Positions 37,101 to 52,100 of a stretch of 64,000 bases of DNA are shown here, one piece after another. Source of the DNA: Lycorma delicatula. Its lineage: Eukaryota; Arthropoda; Insecta; Hemiptera; Fulgoridae. Within the stretch, counting starts at the first letter, position 1, and each line of letters opens with the position of its first letter. The notes below the pieces were generated by a model. It made no database searches. It saw only the letters and a program-made list of their open reading frames with translations, and was not told the DNA's origin. The DNA is taken from the NCBI RefSeq assembly GCF_047948215.1, contig NC_134465.1, positions 39,718,153-39,782,152 of the forward strand. Reading direction: 5' to 3'. Position numbers and translations under genes: made by a program.

Positions 37101-40100
37101 TTTTTTTCACTATATTTTATATTTCTGCTAGGATTATCATGATTGATTTGAGTGTTATTTTCTGTCGTTCCTAGCATTGTCACTTAACATTTATAGTTGA
37201 CATGTTTCGGAGTACCTCCATTCTCAAAACTACTTTTACTAGCACTCTTAGTTTTGAGAATAGAGGTACTCCGAAACACATAAACTATAAATGTTTGTGA
37301 CAATGTTAGGAATGACAGAAAATAACACCCAAATCAATATCTCACATTCTAATATACCTTTTGGGACAATATACAATTTTTTTTTTTAACTATCGGGAAT
37401 GTGAATGTTTTTAGAAAAATAACATCTGCATTTTGTAGTTAATGTTTACGTTTTTTAGTGTGCTAGTGCTGTTTCAGATGTGTTAGGTATTTTGTGTACA
37501 ATTAAGTTATTTGTGAATTGTGGCAATATTATATATGCAAATGAATGACTAGATCACTGTTGATCAACCTGTGTTGTGCATGCACTGCATAATATCTATT
37601 TTAACTTTTTTCACATTACATAAGAACTGGTTATTCGACTAAATAAAACAAGGAGCTATTTGTATGTGTGATCAAATCATTAACCGAGGTGCTATTTTTA
37701 TTAAGTGGAAACTCCACATCAAATGCCTATTTAAAGAATAATATTAAATGTAATGTAGGACCTACTAAAATTTTGACTTTATTATCAACAGATAATTTTT
37801 TTTATTGTTTTGAATTGTATGAATCTTATATACTGACATTATGTGGCTATGTGTTTTTGTACGTTTTGAACAATATTAAATGGGTTGTGACTCCATGAAG
37901 TAACAGAATTGTTAATCGGGATTTATCTTTTTATTGTGACCATTTACTGAACTATTAAGTTTAGGAATGAGTTATCATTTTTTTCAGGTTAACGGTTGTT
38001 GAAAAAATTTAGGCACAGGCTGTAAGAACACAATCAAGGTCAGATACACTCATTTTATAATCTGTCAAGCTAAGTGTTTACACAGATAAAAGAGCAGTGC
38101 TAGTTTTGTTTTAATGTTATATTAGGGGAAATAGTCAAGAGTGGTAGAGTATAATGCACGTGTATACAGTTAGTTCAATCTTTGTTATGCATCACGTAAA
38201 AAATTATTGCGATAAGTAATATCTATTTCTCATAACAAAACATCAGTGTATATGCTAACATAGACGTGTTATTTATTTACTTTGATGATTAATAAAACTT
38301 TTATTTCCTAATAACAGTATATTTACAAATATTAGAAAAAAGTTTTAAAAATACTACAAGTTTCTCGATTAAATAATAAATTAAAATTGTAGTTTTCCAG
38401 AAAATAACTATTAATATTGCATAATAAATAATTAAATTAGCGATTAGTATGAGGGTTATTTTTTTTTCAATGTCTGATTGGTCATGAAATTAAAACCGCA
38501 GTGAAAATAAATGTTTTATTTGAAAACAAGTACTTGCATAATTATGCTATTTCTCTTCGTAGTCGCCACTCTGATTTAGACATTTATCGTAGCGTGGTAC
38601 CAACTTTCCAATACCCTCGTCATAGAAAGGAGCTGCCTGTGTTTTCAGCCATGTTTCTACACTGGTCTGCAGCTTGATATCTGTGCCAAAATGTCCTCCT
38701 AGCCAGCGTTTCATGTGAGCAAAGAGGTGAAAATCGGATGGAGCAAAGTCCGGGCTGTATGGTGGGTGATCAAACACTTCCCAACGAAAATGCTGCAGGA
38801 GCTTCTTTGTTACAGCTGCAGTGTGCGGCCGAGCATTGTCATGGAGAAAGACAATGCCTGATGACAACATTCAATGTTGTAGAGAGCTGACCTTGAAATT
38901 TCAGGAAACAAATCGCTCAATACAGAAATTGTGAACCGACTGTTTTCTCGAATTGCCTCATCCACTTGCTCAACGAGATCATCGGTAGACACTCGCTTCC
39001 TTCCCTGACCGCCTGAATCATGAACATCTGTACGTCCTGCTTTAAAGTTCCTGCTCCATTGTCGCACTTTGCTGTCACTCTTTGAAGTTTCACCATACAC
39101 GTTACTTATTCATCGATGAATTTCAGCTGCATTACAACCCTCAGCCTGAAGAAATCGAATTACTTCACACTTGGCGGTAGATGCTATTGTTGTAGACATG
39201 TTTACGTGCTAGCTGCGTGTTCAGAACTAAATAAAGTGACATGGCATGATTGAAGGCCATACTAGAGACTCAGCGCAACACATATGCGCAAAGCTTCATC
39301 CAATTTTTGCGTGGGTTTTTATTTCGTGACTGATCGGACCTTGATAAAAAAATAACCCTCATATTAGAATTTGTTGTAAAGATTTTATATATCACAAGAT
39401 TTATTACTGTAAGTGCTATTAGATTGATAGGCTAAGTTCACCAAACTTACTTCCACATGGCTTTGGCACCTAGTCTGAAAGACTGGTTATATGCCTGAAG
39501 GAAAGAACGTTGTGAAACTGCTTCTATTGGAGTAGGTTAAGTAATAATTACTGGAAGACTGCTGAGGATGAGTTTTTTTTGTATCTGTGCCCCATCAGTG
39601 TTGTACAGTCAAGAGTAATCTTGCTGTAATAACAGAGAAAACCTTTTGGCTACTGATTCAATGCCAAGTGTAAAGTGACAGGAAGTAATAACTTGACTTC
39701 CCCAGGGAACTGATGGTCAATGTTATTGGTTAGAGGAATTGTCTTTGAATCGCATCAAACCTGGTATCTGTAAACTTATTGCAGATTTCCACAGTTGTAA
39801 CTGATGGCAGCTTACTGTAGTTCATTTCTGGTTTTAATAGACTACGATAGAATATAGATCTAATGTCTCCTGTAAATGAAGATCATAATTTGACATGATT
39901 AAGTATTTTTACCGTAATCTGATAAGAATACCTCTCAATTTGACATCGAGGCAATGTGATGAATTCGTATTAATGTTGCTAAAGCTGTTGAGTAAATATG
40001 TGCTGTTCACAGGAGACAGCAGAAAATATTTGTCCCAGGATATCGGTAGAAGCTTTAAAATTTTCATGATTTTATGTCGTGATAAAAACTGTTCAGATTG

Positions 40101-43100
40101 TCCCAGTAAGAAGGCTGTATCTTCTCTACAATAATAGCAGCTTTTTTTCCAAGCTGATGTAAGAGAGCACTCAGAATGATAATCAAATTGCAAAATAAAG
40201 TATCATTCCCTAAAAGGATACTGTAAAAAATATATTACTGACAAACACTGGAAATCGCTTGCATCACATTGATATATGAATAATAGACAGTCAATATGTG
40301 AGTAGTGGTACCAAATGAACATAATTAAGAGAGTTTTCAAAAAATGAAAAGAAAAAAGCTATGGGCCTGACAACATCCTGGCAGAATTTCTGATGATTAT
40401 GGAGATAAGAGGTGTGAATTAATTAGCAGTTATGTACAATAAAATTTAAACAGAAAAACACTTTAGAATTTTGAAAATTATTGAGAATTTAAAGTAGTAA
40501 CTTCATGATTAAGACCTGAAGCAGCAAAGTAAAGGCATTGAATGATAACAATAGTGACTAAAACAGAATATGTTACTAATTTTTTTCTTTTTTTTTATCA
40601 AACTCATAAGGAAATGCATCACAGAATCACTTTCTTAAAAAGATATACTGACCTTTCATTCATTCGTCCATCATTAACACTTGTGATTAGTACCAGCAGT
40701 CGACTTACGTTGAGATTTGTGTAAACCATAGTGCAGTGGCAGATGGCAAAAACAAATATCAGTCTCCGACATACTATCATAATAGCGGATGCCAATAATA
40801 AAGGAAAATCCTTGAAACTGTTGGTTAATCCAGCGGTAATGTATCACTCTTCACGCTGATCTTTAAAGAAAAAAGAAAACAATTTCTATATAAACTTGTA
40901 GAATTAAACAGATTGGCGAGGTGTTGTGTGGCTTGAAAAAGTTAAAAGTATGCCTGTAGAAGTTTTAAAGTTGCTAAAAAGGCAAGAGAGATGTGTGTAT
41001 GGTGGTATGCACATGTTGCCAGAAGAGAGAGCATGGTCATTTGACAAAAAATGCCTAATATAACGGTAGCCTAGAAGGTCTAAAACAACTTGCTGATCTA
41101 ATTGATACTATTGGATGTGGATGATATAGATGCCTAAAATAAGGAGTAAAATGAATGTCTCATCAGAGACATTGACGAGGTTTCAAGCATTTGTATTTCA
41201 TGTAGGAAAGATTTTAGGTTGATAACCAATGTTATTAAAAGCCCATGAGTAGGACTTCTTTTCTTACTCCAATCTGTACATAATTTCCATGCGATTCCTT
41301 CCCCTGAAGTAAATAATATTTGTAGTATGCAACTTAGGGTCATTCCATGTCAAATCACCAAGCCTCACAACTTGACAATCACCTATTTCAACAAAATTCA
41401 TAGGATTGATCTTATCTATAAAGTGATGCAAAAAGTTTTTTTTTCTTTCAGATTTTTCAGTTGCTCTTTTTTTTGTATAAAATCCCATACAAAAGTGAGA
41501 AAATTGCAAAAAGCGAGGTTCAGGTAATTAACAAAAAATTAATTTTCTCAGCTCCTATTAGAGAAAGAGAGGTCAACTTGGTGTCATTTTAAAGCTCTTT
41601 GAATGGGCTTTAATGTGTCGAAATGCTTTAACATGAATCTGCTCAATATGTCCATTTGCCGAGTCATACAGCTATCATGGAGTCATAATCTGGTCATTGT
41701 AGGTCATTTGAAGACTTGCTGTAATTGTAAGTTTTAGCAGTCCCTCCCAAACATCACATGCACTTTTGGCATGAGATGTGAGGTTGAAAAAATTGAGTCT
41801 GTTTTTGTACTGAGAGGCAGCACAATCACTGTGGTAATAGACCAGGCTTGGCTTGGTTTTGTGGTAAAATGAGACTGCATAAAACCAATTAAATAATTCT
41901 GAAAAAGGTGCACTGCTATTGTGTCATGTGTGAGATGGTCAGAAATTTTGACAAGAGAAGTACACTTCAATGTTTTTGTTGTTGGATCTTGGAAATATAT
42001 TGTGAAAGATGAACTGTTGCCTGTGCATTGTTCCAGTGGGCCGCATTCAGGAGAAGTAATGAATAATTCTCAGCAAAGTCGCAGATTACAAGATATTCAC
42101 CTTCTTTCAGATGGGTGAGGGTAACTGAACCGTGGACTAGCAAGAAATGAGTGTTGAAGAAGTTACAGAAGTTTTTCAAAAATTATACTGATGAATTCTT
42201 TAGTAGGTTTGATTAATGTCTTGAGAGTTGTTCTTTTTTCAACTTTTATCCACTGGTGATGTTTTCAATGCAGTTGAGCTCGAAAGCTTCCTCAGTCCTT
42301 CCCTTGATTCAAACCTAGGACAATTTTTGCAGTTTTCAAAGTAGGAAACTTCAGTTGGATTAGCACACACTACATATGTAATAATATCTTTGTAAGACTT
42401 AATTGGTCTATCACCTTCTATCAGTTCATTCTATAATGCATGCCATAAGTATTGCATTTTGAAGCATAGTACATACACAACACTGGGTTCCACTGCACCT
42501 GCAAGAACACCATAGAGTTCTTGCCTGAGTTCACAGAACTTTGAAAATCCTATTTTCAGCAATGGATATCTGTTTAAACAATGCATAAGCTTCACTGAGA
42601 TAACAGAATTAACTTTTTCTGAACATGCTTTCATCTTCCATTTATCTTTAGAGAAATATAATGTTTTTTTTTTGGGCATATTCGACTCTATTTCCTCACT
42701 CTCATACAGATCAGTTACTTTTTCTGCTGTTTCAAAATCTAAAGTTCTACCAGGTTTAGGATCAGGATATGACATAAGCTTTTTTTTAACCAGGTTTTTA
42801 GCTTTCCTTGCAGTCTAGTCGGATAGTCCAAATTCATCTTGAATGTCTTTTACAGTCCAGCTTTTAGGGAGCATTGTCAATATTTGCATCCTGATGCTCT
42901 TGTCATCTGCGGCATTAAATTTTTCCTTCAATTAGTTGGATAATTTCACGGTTAGAGGAGAGAGGAATAGCATCTTGTTCAGAATCTGTATCCGTGTTCA
43001 ATATTTTGCTTTTGAAAACTACTGCTGATTTCTTAAGCTTTTTCTTGGTGGTAATTTCTCTCATGTAGTCGTTTTTACTGAATAGGTGATTCATTTAAAA

Positions 43101-46100
43101 CAATCAAACTTTTGTTCTGAGCATTTACAACCTCATATTTTTCTGAAGCACACAAAGGATCTAATTGTTAGAATTCTTCGTCAGAAGTAGATTCTTCAGC
43201 ATTTTTTCTAGCCGATGTTTCTAACTGTTTGCAACAAGTATCAAATTTTTTAACCTTGCTTAAGAAAAGTAAATGTTTGCACCAAGTTCTTGCTTACACT
43301 TCTCAGGTTTTTCTTACAGGAATTATGACTTGACTTTTCAATTGGATTGCAACAGTACATTTTACTTGAAAGTGTAGAAGTTGATGGTTCCATGCTGGTC
43401 GCTGTATTCTGGTTCAAGGCTGTGATGAATTTGTCATAAAACTCCAAACCTGTAGAGAAAGGCAAGCTCAGTTAACAAAGGGTGACTGAAAATCGCAAAA
43501 AAAATTTTTTGCATTTTATAGATACGATTAATCTTCTTAGGGAATACACCACTGAATCTTCTGTTCCAGATTGCATCTTACTTGTCTTAACAGGGTGAAA
43601 CATTTATATTCTTTTGTTGGCAGCAGGCGTGACTCAGTCTGGAAGACTGGAAGGGGAAATTTTTTATTGATAAATTGCCACGTAGAGGGAATAATTGGAA
43701 TATTCTGCTGCACCTAATTATTACAAAATTATTTTTTAATATGATCTCATTGCAATCCACATTGTGAACATTATAAAATGTTTATCACATGTTCAACCCA
43801 TTAGGAAGCAAAAAAACTTCTTTTTTTTTTAATTTTTAAAATACATTTAAATATATTTTGAGGTCAAATAATGTTTTTGTTGAGCTTGAACTATTAGTAT
43901 CACAAAACCTTGCCAAGTGAAATATGAAAGCCCATTCCAAATGTCATCAAAATGAGCTCTATTTCTTTACGAGCTGAGAAATTTATTCTTTTGTAATTGT
44001 CCAAACTTTTCTTTTGGCAATTGTTTTACTATTTTACAAGGTTCTATTCAAAAAACTGAGTGACTGAAAAAAATATTTTTTTGCATTACTTCATGGGTAG
44101 AGCCAAACTTGTAAATTTTATCTGAATTACTGGACATGAATCTGAGAAGTGCATTTATTTTCGTTGAAGTGGAATGGTCCCTATGGAGGATGAAATTCAA
44201 TTGAATTTCAGTATAACTTTTTGCTTTTCTATCACTTTAAGTTATTTAATACTTTGCAACTATTTTATCCAGTATGATTGTTTATTTATTATATTTCATC
44301 TGACAGCTAGTAAACATTTTTTTGATCACTCATTTTAATTTAATTATATAACACTGTAACTACATCCAACACATTTTTTTTATCACAGTTAATGATTTAC
44401 GGTTTGCACAGTGTAGCCGATGACATAAAATAACCTTGTTAATCTGTAATTAACAGAAGTCAGCACTATAATGTTAGCACAGAAATTGCATGCTTTATAT
44501 TATAAAATTATTTATATAGCTAAAAATTGTTTTTATACTTTTTATTATAATATTCAGTAAATTAATAAGTATTTTATTTAGATCATAGCAATGTATTATT
44601 TAAGATATCAAAAATTGTACTTGTGCGCTATTATGTGAATAGGCAAAAGGAGCTGCAAGACTTAATTCATATGTTAAATAAAATGTACACGGGTATTTTA
44701 ATTTTCTAACTATGACGCCAAGCTTAGTGATAGATTGATAGATGATTGACAAAACAGTGTAGTTTAACATTGTAGCAAACAAAATCAAAATCGATTAGAT
44801 TATCCAAAGAAAATTTATCAACTAACAAGGTGCCTAAAATTTTATTCTGTGGGAAGAGAAATTCTAATAATCATTAAATGGGAGTACTATTTGCATAGTC
44901 AGCAATGGTATGTTTACCTCTGAAGCACATTACAACAGTTTTCTTTACTCAAAGAACTTGAGAAGAACTGCTAATGCTGAATCTTTAATCCTGTTATCAG
45001 TTATCTTCTGATGTAGATGCAGTTGTGACTACGGTAACAATGAATAGTATGATATTTTGAGAAAGATTATAATTATTAATAACAGCAAGGAGGTACACTG
45101 TTCATTCATTTCATTTTGAAGGTACTGTATATTTCATTTGGAGTGAGCAGATGCAGTTTATTTACGTTATGTCAAAAGAGAGGATTTCACTTAAACATGC
45201 ACTTTTTATATTTCAAATAAAGGATTTAACTACTTTGGTATCTACCTGAAACCAAAATTTTGAATCAACAAAATTATTCAGTGTGGATTCTGTAGTTTTA
45301 AGAGATGATATGAAGCATGGCTGAAAAATACCAGACTGATCAATCTGCAGATAAACATCATGTGCCAATGTGGTCAATCGAACACAGCAGTCATGTTAAG
45401 TCCCCTCTTTCCATTGCTGCCCCCAAGTTGACTGTGGACTCCTTAGTGGGGCCGTGGCCTTAGTTTGTATTGGACCTTGCACCTGCGGCCTGTCGAAAGA
45501 ATGTTAAGTGTTTTAAAAGAGTAATGCATTAATGTGAAATTTCTTGAAAAACTCAGGTTTTTGAGTGGTTTGAACGGTTCAAAGACTGATGAGAAGAGAT
45601 TGAAGATGACCTATGATTTTTGACATCTGTAGGGTTGTATATGTAAACTGGGTACCAGATTGTGAAACTGTGAATCAGCAATACTACTTTGAGTAAGGTT
45701 CTAACTGCTGTCAGTGAATGAGTAGGAAGAAAGTGACCTGAGTTATGGAAAAGAAGTCTGATTCTTCATCAGGAATACCCCGGCCCTTTGTCTGTCAAGT
45801 TATTTTGGTCAAGCATGGAATTCCTGTGTTGGAACATCCACTCTATTCGCCAGACCTCACCCCATGTGACTTTTTTCAGTTTCCAAAGGTGAAATCAGCA
45901 CTGAAAGGAAGAAGATTTGAAGCTGTGAAAGACAAAGTGATGTGAAATCATGAATATGCTTTTTGAAAATGACTTCCAACACTGCTTTGACCAATGGAAA
46001 ATTCACATGAAATTGTTTAGGGGAGTATGTTGAAGGGGATAATGTTAAAATTGTGAAGAATAAAAAGCAAAGCTTTTTATAGCATTAATCAGTTTTTTAA

Positions 46101-49100
46101 AGCCACATCTCGTACAGAAAGAATAAATAATCACTAAAATCAGTTTTAGTTAGGGCATTGGGCATATGTATATGAGGGTTATTTTTTTTCAAGGTCTGAT
46201 TGGTCATGAAATTAAAACCACAGTGAAAATAAAAAAAAAATTATTTGTAACAAGTACTTACATAGTTACACTATTTCTCTACATAGTCTCCATGGCAATG
46301 CTCGGCCGCACACTGCAGCTGTAACAAAGAAGCTCCTGCAGTGTTTTTGTTGGGAAGTGTTTGATCACCCACCATACAGGCCTGGACTTGGCTCCATCCG
46401 ATTTTCACCTCTTTGCTCACATCAAACGCTGGCTAGGAGGACAACATTTTGGCACAGACATCGAGCTGCAGATCAGCGTAGAAACATGGCTGAAAACTCA
46501 GGTGGCTCCGTTCTGTGACGAAAGTATTGGAAAGTTTGTACCACGCTATGACAAATGTCTAAATCAGAGTGGTGTAATGAGTAGCCAATTACATCCTGCC
46601 AAATCTTATTCAAGTTAGATGAAGGTCTAGCCAGATTCCTGAATTTTTTTAAGCAGGGCTGTAAATTTCAAATCTGTATCTAGCAATTTGTAAATGTTAG
46701 ATCATGCTGGTATTATGCATGAACTACTTCATCCAGTATTCATGCTAGTAATATATACATATTTTATAGTGTGTGAGAACTCAAAAGCTTTTGAGTAATT
46801 TTTTCGATTATAGAATCAAGTAGACTGTGTTTAAAAACTTGTTTACTGAGAAATATTTTAAGATTCATGTATTCTCAATCGCCAATTATTTTTGTGAATA
46901 ATATTAAAATACCTCAACTTGAAGTGTGAAATATATTTTCATAATGCATTGAGATTAATTTTGTATGATGATAGTGAAAAATATCACCTGTATTTGGATT
47001 TCAAAGTTCAAAAAGCATAATTAGTTATGAGTTACTTTGAATGTTGTTTGGAAAAATGTCCTTAGACTTCATACATCATGGTTATTTTAGTCAGGGAAAA
47101 TTACTTTAAAAATTTAGGGGAATCCTTTGAAGATAAACAGTTTTTCGAGGTAGGATGCTCATTTTTATGTGCATTCAGAATTTGAGTAAATTTATAAAAA
47201 TTAATGGAGTCAGGGTAAATTGTTAATAAAAAATTGTATGGATTTTAATTTAAATAAACAAATACAAAAGTTATATAGTAATAAAATGATTTAAAAACAA
47301 GATTAGTTAAAAATGTAAAATCATAAAAAATTGCTTTTGAATAAAACTTTAAAAAAAAGTAATGATATGTAAAAGTCAAACAAATTCTTAAGTATTTAGA
47401 TGTATGTTTAAACTGAACTCAAAAATGAACTGATGCAGTGAAAATTCAGAAATGAGTACTAATAAAACCAACCTGCAATGTAAACATGTGTGTATGCTTA
47501 CAGTGTATCGCAAAGTTTCCCTGGATTTTAAGTAACCTATTTTACACATGAAAATAATGGAAAAAGTTCATATAAACATTGCTCTAAAATGCTTTGTTTG
47601 CTAGTTACAGCTACTGAAAGGTTTTGTTTGGATTTCAGCTGTCCAGGTAAAATGTGGTAGTACTGAACTTTTTAGAACATTAAGAGAGAATTAGTGATTA
47701 CTTATGGATTTTAATCTCAAAAATTGAGTAAAATAGATTCCAGAAGCGTATCTGCAGTAAATTCTTGAGAAATGTGGGATGAAAAGCAATAAATTGGGTA
47801 AAAAAAAAAAACAGTTTGTTTGATATACAATAAATAATGTGTAATAAACAAAAACTTTTTAAATAAAATTTGTAAGAGAGTTTAATTCTGAACAAAATTG
47901 TGTAAAATAACTTTAATTAAATGAAGAAAGTTATAAAAATTGAGTTTTATTTAGAAACTGTATGTGACTATATGTGTCAGAAAAGTACATATTTAATGTA
48001 AAAAACCAAATTCTTTTATGGTACGTGAAAAATTTGTAAAAACAAAATTTTCTGTTAGAAAATTTTTAAACGGCTGAAAATTACATAATTTCAAAATAAA
48101 AATTACTTAAATTAATTTTTTTTATTAATGACAGAATTACATTAAATTATTTGAAAAGTATTATTACAAAATTTACAATAAAGTAACAGCTGATCTCAGC
48201 ATTGTGCATTACTGTATTAGTGTTTAAATCATCGTGCAAGATACATTATTGGGTAATGTGAACTGTGCTGTTGTTCATGAAGATTTCTGTGAATTTTAGT
48301 TTGAACGTTTGCCTTTGAAGTAATGTTGTACTATTTACAACAGAGGAATACGTTGATGCAGTATTTATATTAGGTGTGTAATCTGGTAATGCTACAGCTG
48401 CTGCAGTAGAATATGAAATAGGTTTCCTGAATCTCAGGATTCCAGACCCCAAAACAATTAGCGTGACTTTTTGCAATCTTCAGAAAACAGGTTCACTACC
48501 TAGTATTTACACCAGCTAAGAACGATCTTCCCAACACTATGCTGTTATTGATGTATTTCAACTCAGTCAGGCATCAGTACATGATGTCTTTGTAAGTGGA
48601 TGGGAGTTTCGTATTCTATGGTTTGAAGGACATTAAAAAAAAAAAAAACAAGTTCTATCCTTATCATAAACAGCCAGGTCCAACATTACATCCAGGAGAC
48701 TGCTTCGCTTGGAATTCTGCAACTGGTGGAATACAAATTAACAATTGTACAAGTATGTTTTGTTTACCAGTGAGGAAATTTTCACTCGAGATGGATCATT
48801 AACTTATGCAGTTAACACACACGGGTAGAAGTAAATCCTCATGAGACAGTACAAGGCTATTTTGAACAGTGATTTATCATCAATATATGGGGAGGTGTTC
48901 TTCACAGTCAGCGTTTTGGACCGTTCATATTATTTGGTTGCTTAAATGCTGAGGTCTACTTGCATTTCTCCAAGAATTGCTGCAGCTTCTTGAAAATGTT
49001 TCTCTAGTTCTGAGATGCAAAGTATACTTCCAGCACAGTGGTGTGCCTCTCCACTTCTCTTGTCCAGTTTTCACTCGCTTAAATCATCATTTCCTTGAGA

Positions 49101-52100
49101 AGTGGGTCAGTTGTGGGGTCCACATTCCTCACCACCAAGATTGCCTGATCTCAAGATACAAAATCTAAGTGCGTTACCCTTTAGATTTTTGCGTCTTGAG
49201 AATGAATGAAAAATTCTGTATACAAAACAAAGATACATTCTTGTCAGAAATTAATTGTCTGCATTGTGGATGCAAATGAGCAACTTAAGAACAACCCTGA
49301 AGATCTAAAAATAGCAACAAAAGCAGTACAGAAGCATGCCAAGAAATGTGTTGGAAGTAGCGGTTTTTGAACATTTATAAACTGATAAATATAATGCACT
49401 TTGGTCTAGTGTACAGTTTCAAAATAAAATTTGAATTTTTTTAACCTGTTTTATTGAACTTATCTTATATCATTTTGTTCTGAATTTGATTTTTTACAAG
49501 TTTCATTTAAAAGTATGTGTTTATTAGCTCCCTGTAGCAGCTTTGCCCGTGCTATGTGGTTACTTTGGATTCCCGTAGTAGTCAATCTTTTTTATTTTTT
49601 AGTCAAAGAAATATGCAGTAACTGTGACAGTGGCTGTGTTGTTTGAGCCACAGTGCTGTATACCTTCCCACCCCTTAAGAAAATCTGAATTATAAAAACC
49701 CAAAAATTGTTTTTAAATATTTATCTGAAGAGTATTTATTTACAAGCCCAAATCTATTGAATATCTCATTTACTGTAGTGGGATCGGGAAAATTTGCAAT
49801 CATTCTTTAAAATTTTTTTACCTTTCTTCATCCTTATTCAAGGTCAAATTTCAGAAATCCAGAAATTGGTTTATTGACATGAAGATTACACCCAAAAATG
49901 AGGTTGATTTCTTCATTTGTTACTGAGAAATTAAAAAAAAATAACAGGGTTTCAAAAAATTCAAAATTTCATTTTAACTCTTGAAACTCAGAATTTAAAA
50001 AAAAATCGAGATGTTTTTATTAGATGTTCATAATCTTTCAGTTCAAACCCAGCTCGTACAGTGATAGACACTCAACAGTTCATTAATTCATTTCAATTAG
50101 TTCAGTTCATTAAATTTGTGCTTCAACCAGCAAATCTTCACTATTAAATTTATTTTTTTTTTGAGGTGAACTAGTATCAAAAAACCTATATTAAAAATTT
50201 GGTTGTGATTGATCTGGTAGTTTTTTTTTATGTAGAACAAACAAAAACCCTCTGTATAATAGTTTAGATTACCCATTTAACAATGTTCTATCAAACGTAA
50301 AAAATAAGGGTTGCTACTTTATTGGTTTTCATCCCAGATTTTTCAAAAACTACTGCAGATACTGTGTGGGATCTATTTTACTCATTTTTTTTCAGGTAAA
50401 AAACCATAAGAAGTAACTAATTCTGCCTCCTTAACTGACATCCTAAAAACTTCAGTACAACCTCATTTTACATAAGTAGTTGAAATTTGAGTGAAATCTT
50501 TCACTAACTATAACTTGCAGATGAAGCATTTTAGGACATATGCTTTTTTCATTGTTTTTACAAGTAGAATAGGTTATGCCCCAGGAGAACTTTGTGATAC
50601 ACCTGTATATTTCGTGGCTAGTGTAAATTAAAATGTTTTTCTTTTTTTGTTACTTTTTCTTATTTTACTATATTTAGGTTTATAGTCCATCAAAAACTTT
50701 AATGTATAACACAGTGTACCTGTTTTTTTACTATAATCGATGTATTGAATACCTGAAATTGATGAATTATGGTATAAACTTAGAAGAATTTCCTGGTATT
50801 TACAGTGTTAGTATGTTCTGGGAAGTAATTCAGGCATATATTTTAACTTCCTTTCCTTTTAAATGATTCAATTTCAGTTACATTTCAGTAATCTCTATAT
50901 AATGTTAATTATCAGTAATTGTAATTTGGTATTATAATGCTAAATTAAAATATTAAGATAAATAAACAGTATTAGTTTTATCAGTGTAAAAAAATTTCTT
51001 TGGAACTTAATAGTAATATTTTTTTCTATTGTTCACATAAAGTTGTGTGGTAAGAATATTATAACCACTAATATTGCCATAACTATTATAGTATAACTAC
51101 AAACATTGTAACAATTGTGGTCCTGTTTGTGATTATAAAAATTTGCAGAAAACAGATTTGTAATAGATTTTATATACATTGATGCAGATTTTAACAGTTG
51201 TTGTGATGCACAGATTTATGGTAATATTGATTTTGAATTAAACTTATATCACCATATAAATATTAGCTACTAAAGTAAAAAATAACATATAATAAAAGCA
51301 TAAAGAAATGGAATCTTTGTTTACAAGTCCGTTTAAAAGTTCTGTCCTAAATTTTTGACTGATGACCTTTTTGATATTTAAAGTGTTAAGAGAAGCCTGT
51401 GCCTTTTTTCTCTAGATAAAGGATCCATATGTACAATATTTATAACTGACTCATTACAGTTTTTTTTGTTTTGGTATTTTATCTTTTTTTAGTTTTAGTG
51501 CATATGTCGTGTTATGGTCTGCTTACCTTTACCTAAAAACTAGATTAACTGTGGTAGCTTGTATCCGATGATCCCATGCCTTAGCCCTTTTATGAGGTTG
51601 GTAACAGGGTTGGTACCTGAGTATGTACCCAGAGAAAAGTACTTTTCTTCAAGGACTATGGCAGCAAACCAGCTTTCCTTGCATTGACACCTAAGTAGTT
51701 GCTTACAAGATACTCAAAAGACGAAGAAAGTAGAATAAAAAAAATTTCCATTTATACTATAAATTTTGATCCTGCCTTTGGTATTTTGGAAGCAGAAATG
51801 TTAACTAATTGTTTTATCTTATTGCTTATAAGTACACTTAAATACTAACTTTTTATCATTGCATTTACTATTTTAAATTTTATTGAAACATACATAATAT
51901 TCATGAGAAAATTTCAAGATTTATGAGGTCATAAAGATGTTTGACCGGTAGAAATAAGTGGAGATTAACAAAACGAGGTATATTATGTTTACATTTACTA
52001 ATATTAATTAAACATTTTAATTGTATCTCTTATGGCTTTTATTTTATAAATTGTTTCCAAAGTAGGAGCTGGCTAAATCGATTCTGCAGGTCAATTATTC

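Noticed and set aside
39895..40193. Opposite-strand ORFs of 79 and 94 aa
   Set aside because: No recognised motif; overlapping frames in a less AT-rich block that is probably part of an old retroelement.
47090..47110. GTCAGGGAAAA-like words shared with 55030-55130
   Set aside because: Too short and purine-rich to call a repeat family by eye.
50677..50830. Possible extra Nap1 exon after a TTTAG (VYSPSKTLMYNTVYLFFYYN...)
   Set aside because: The phases and family sequence join 34922 directly to 52315; this peptide has no place in NAP1.
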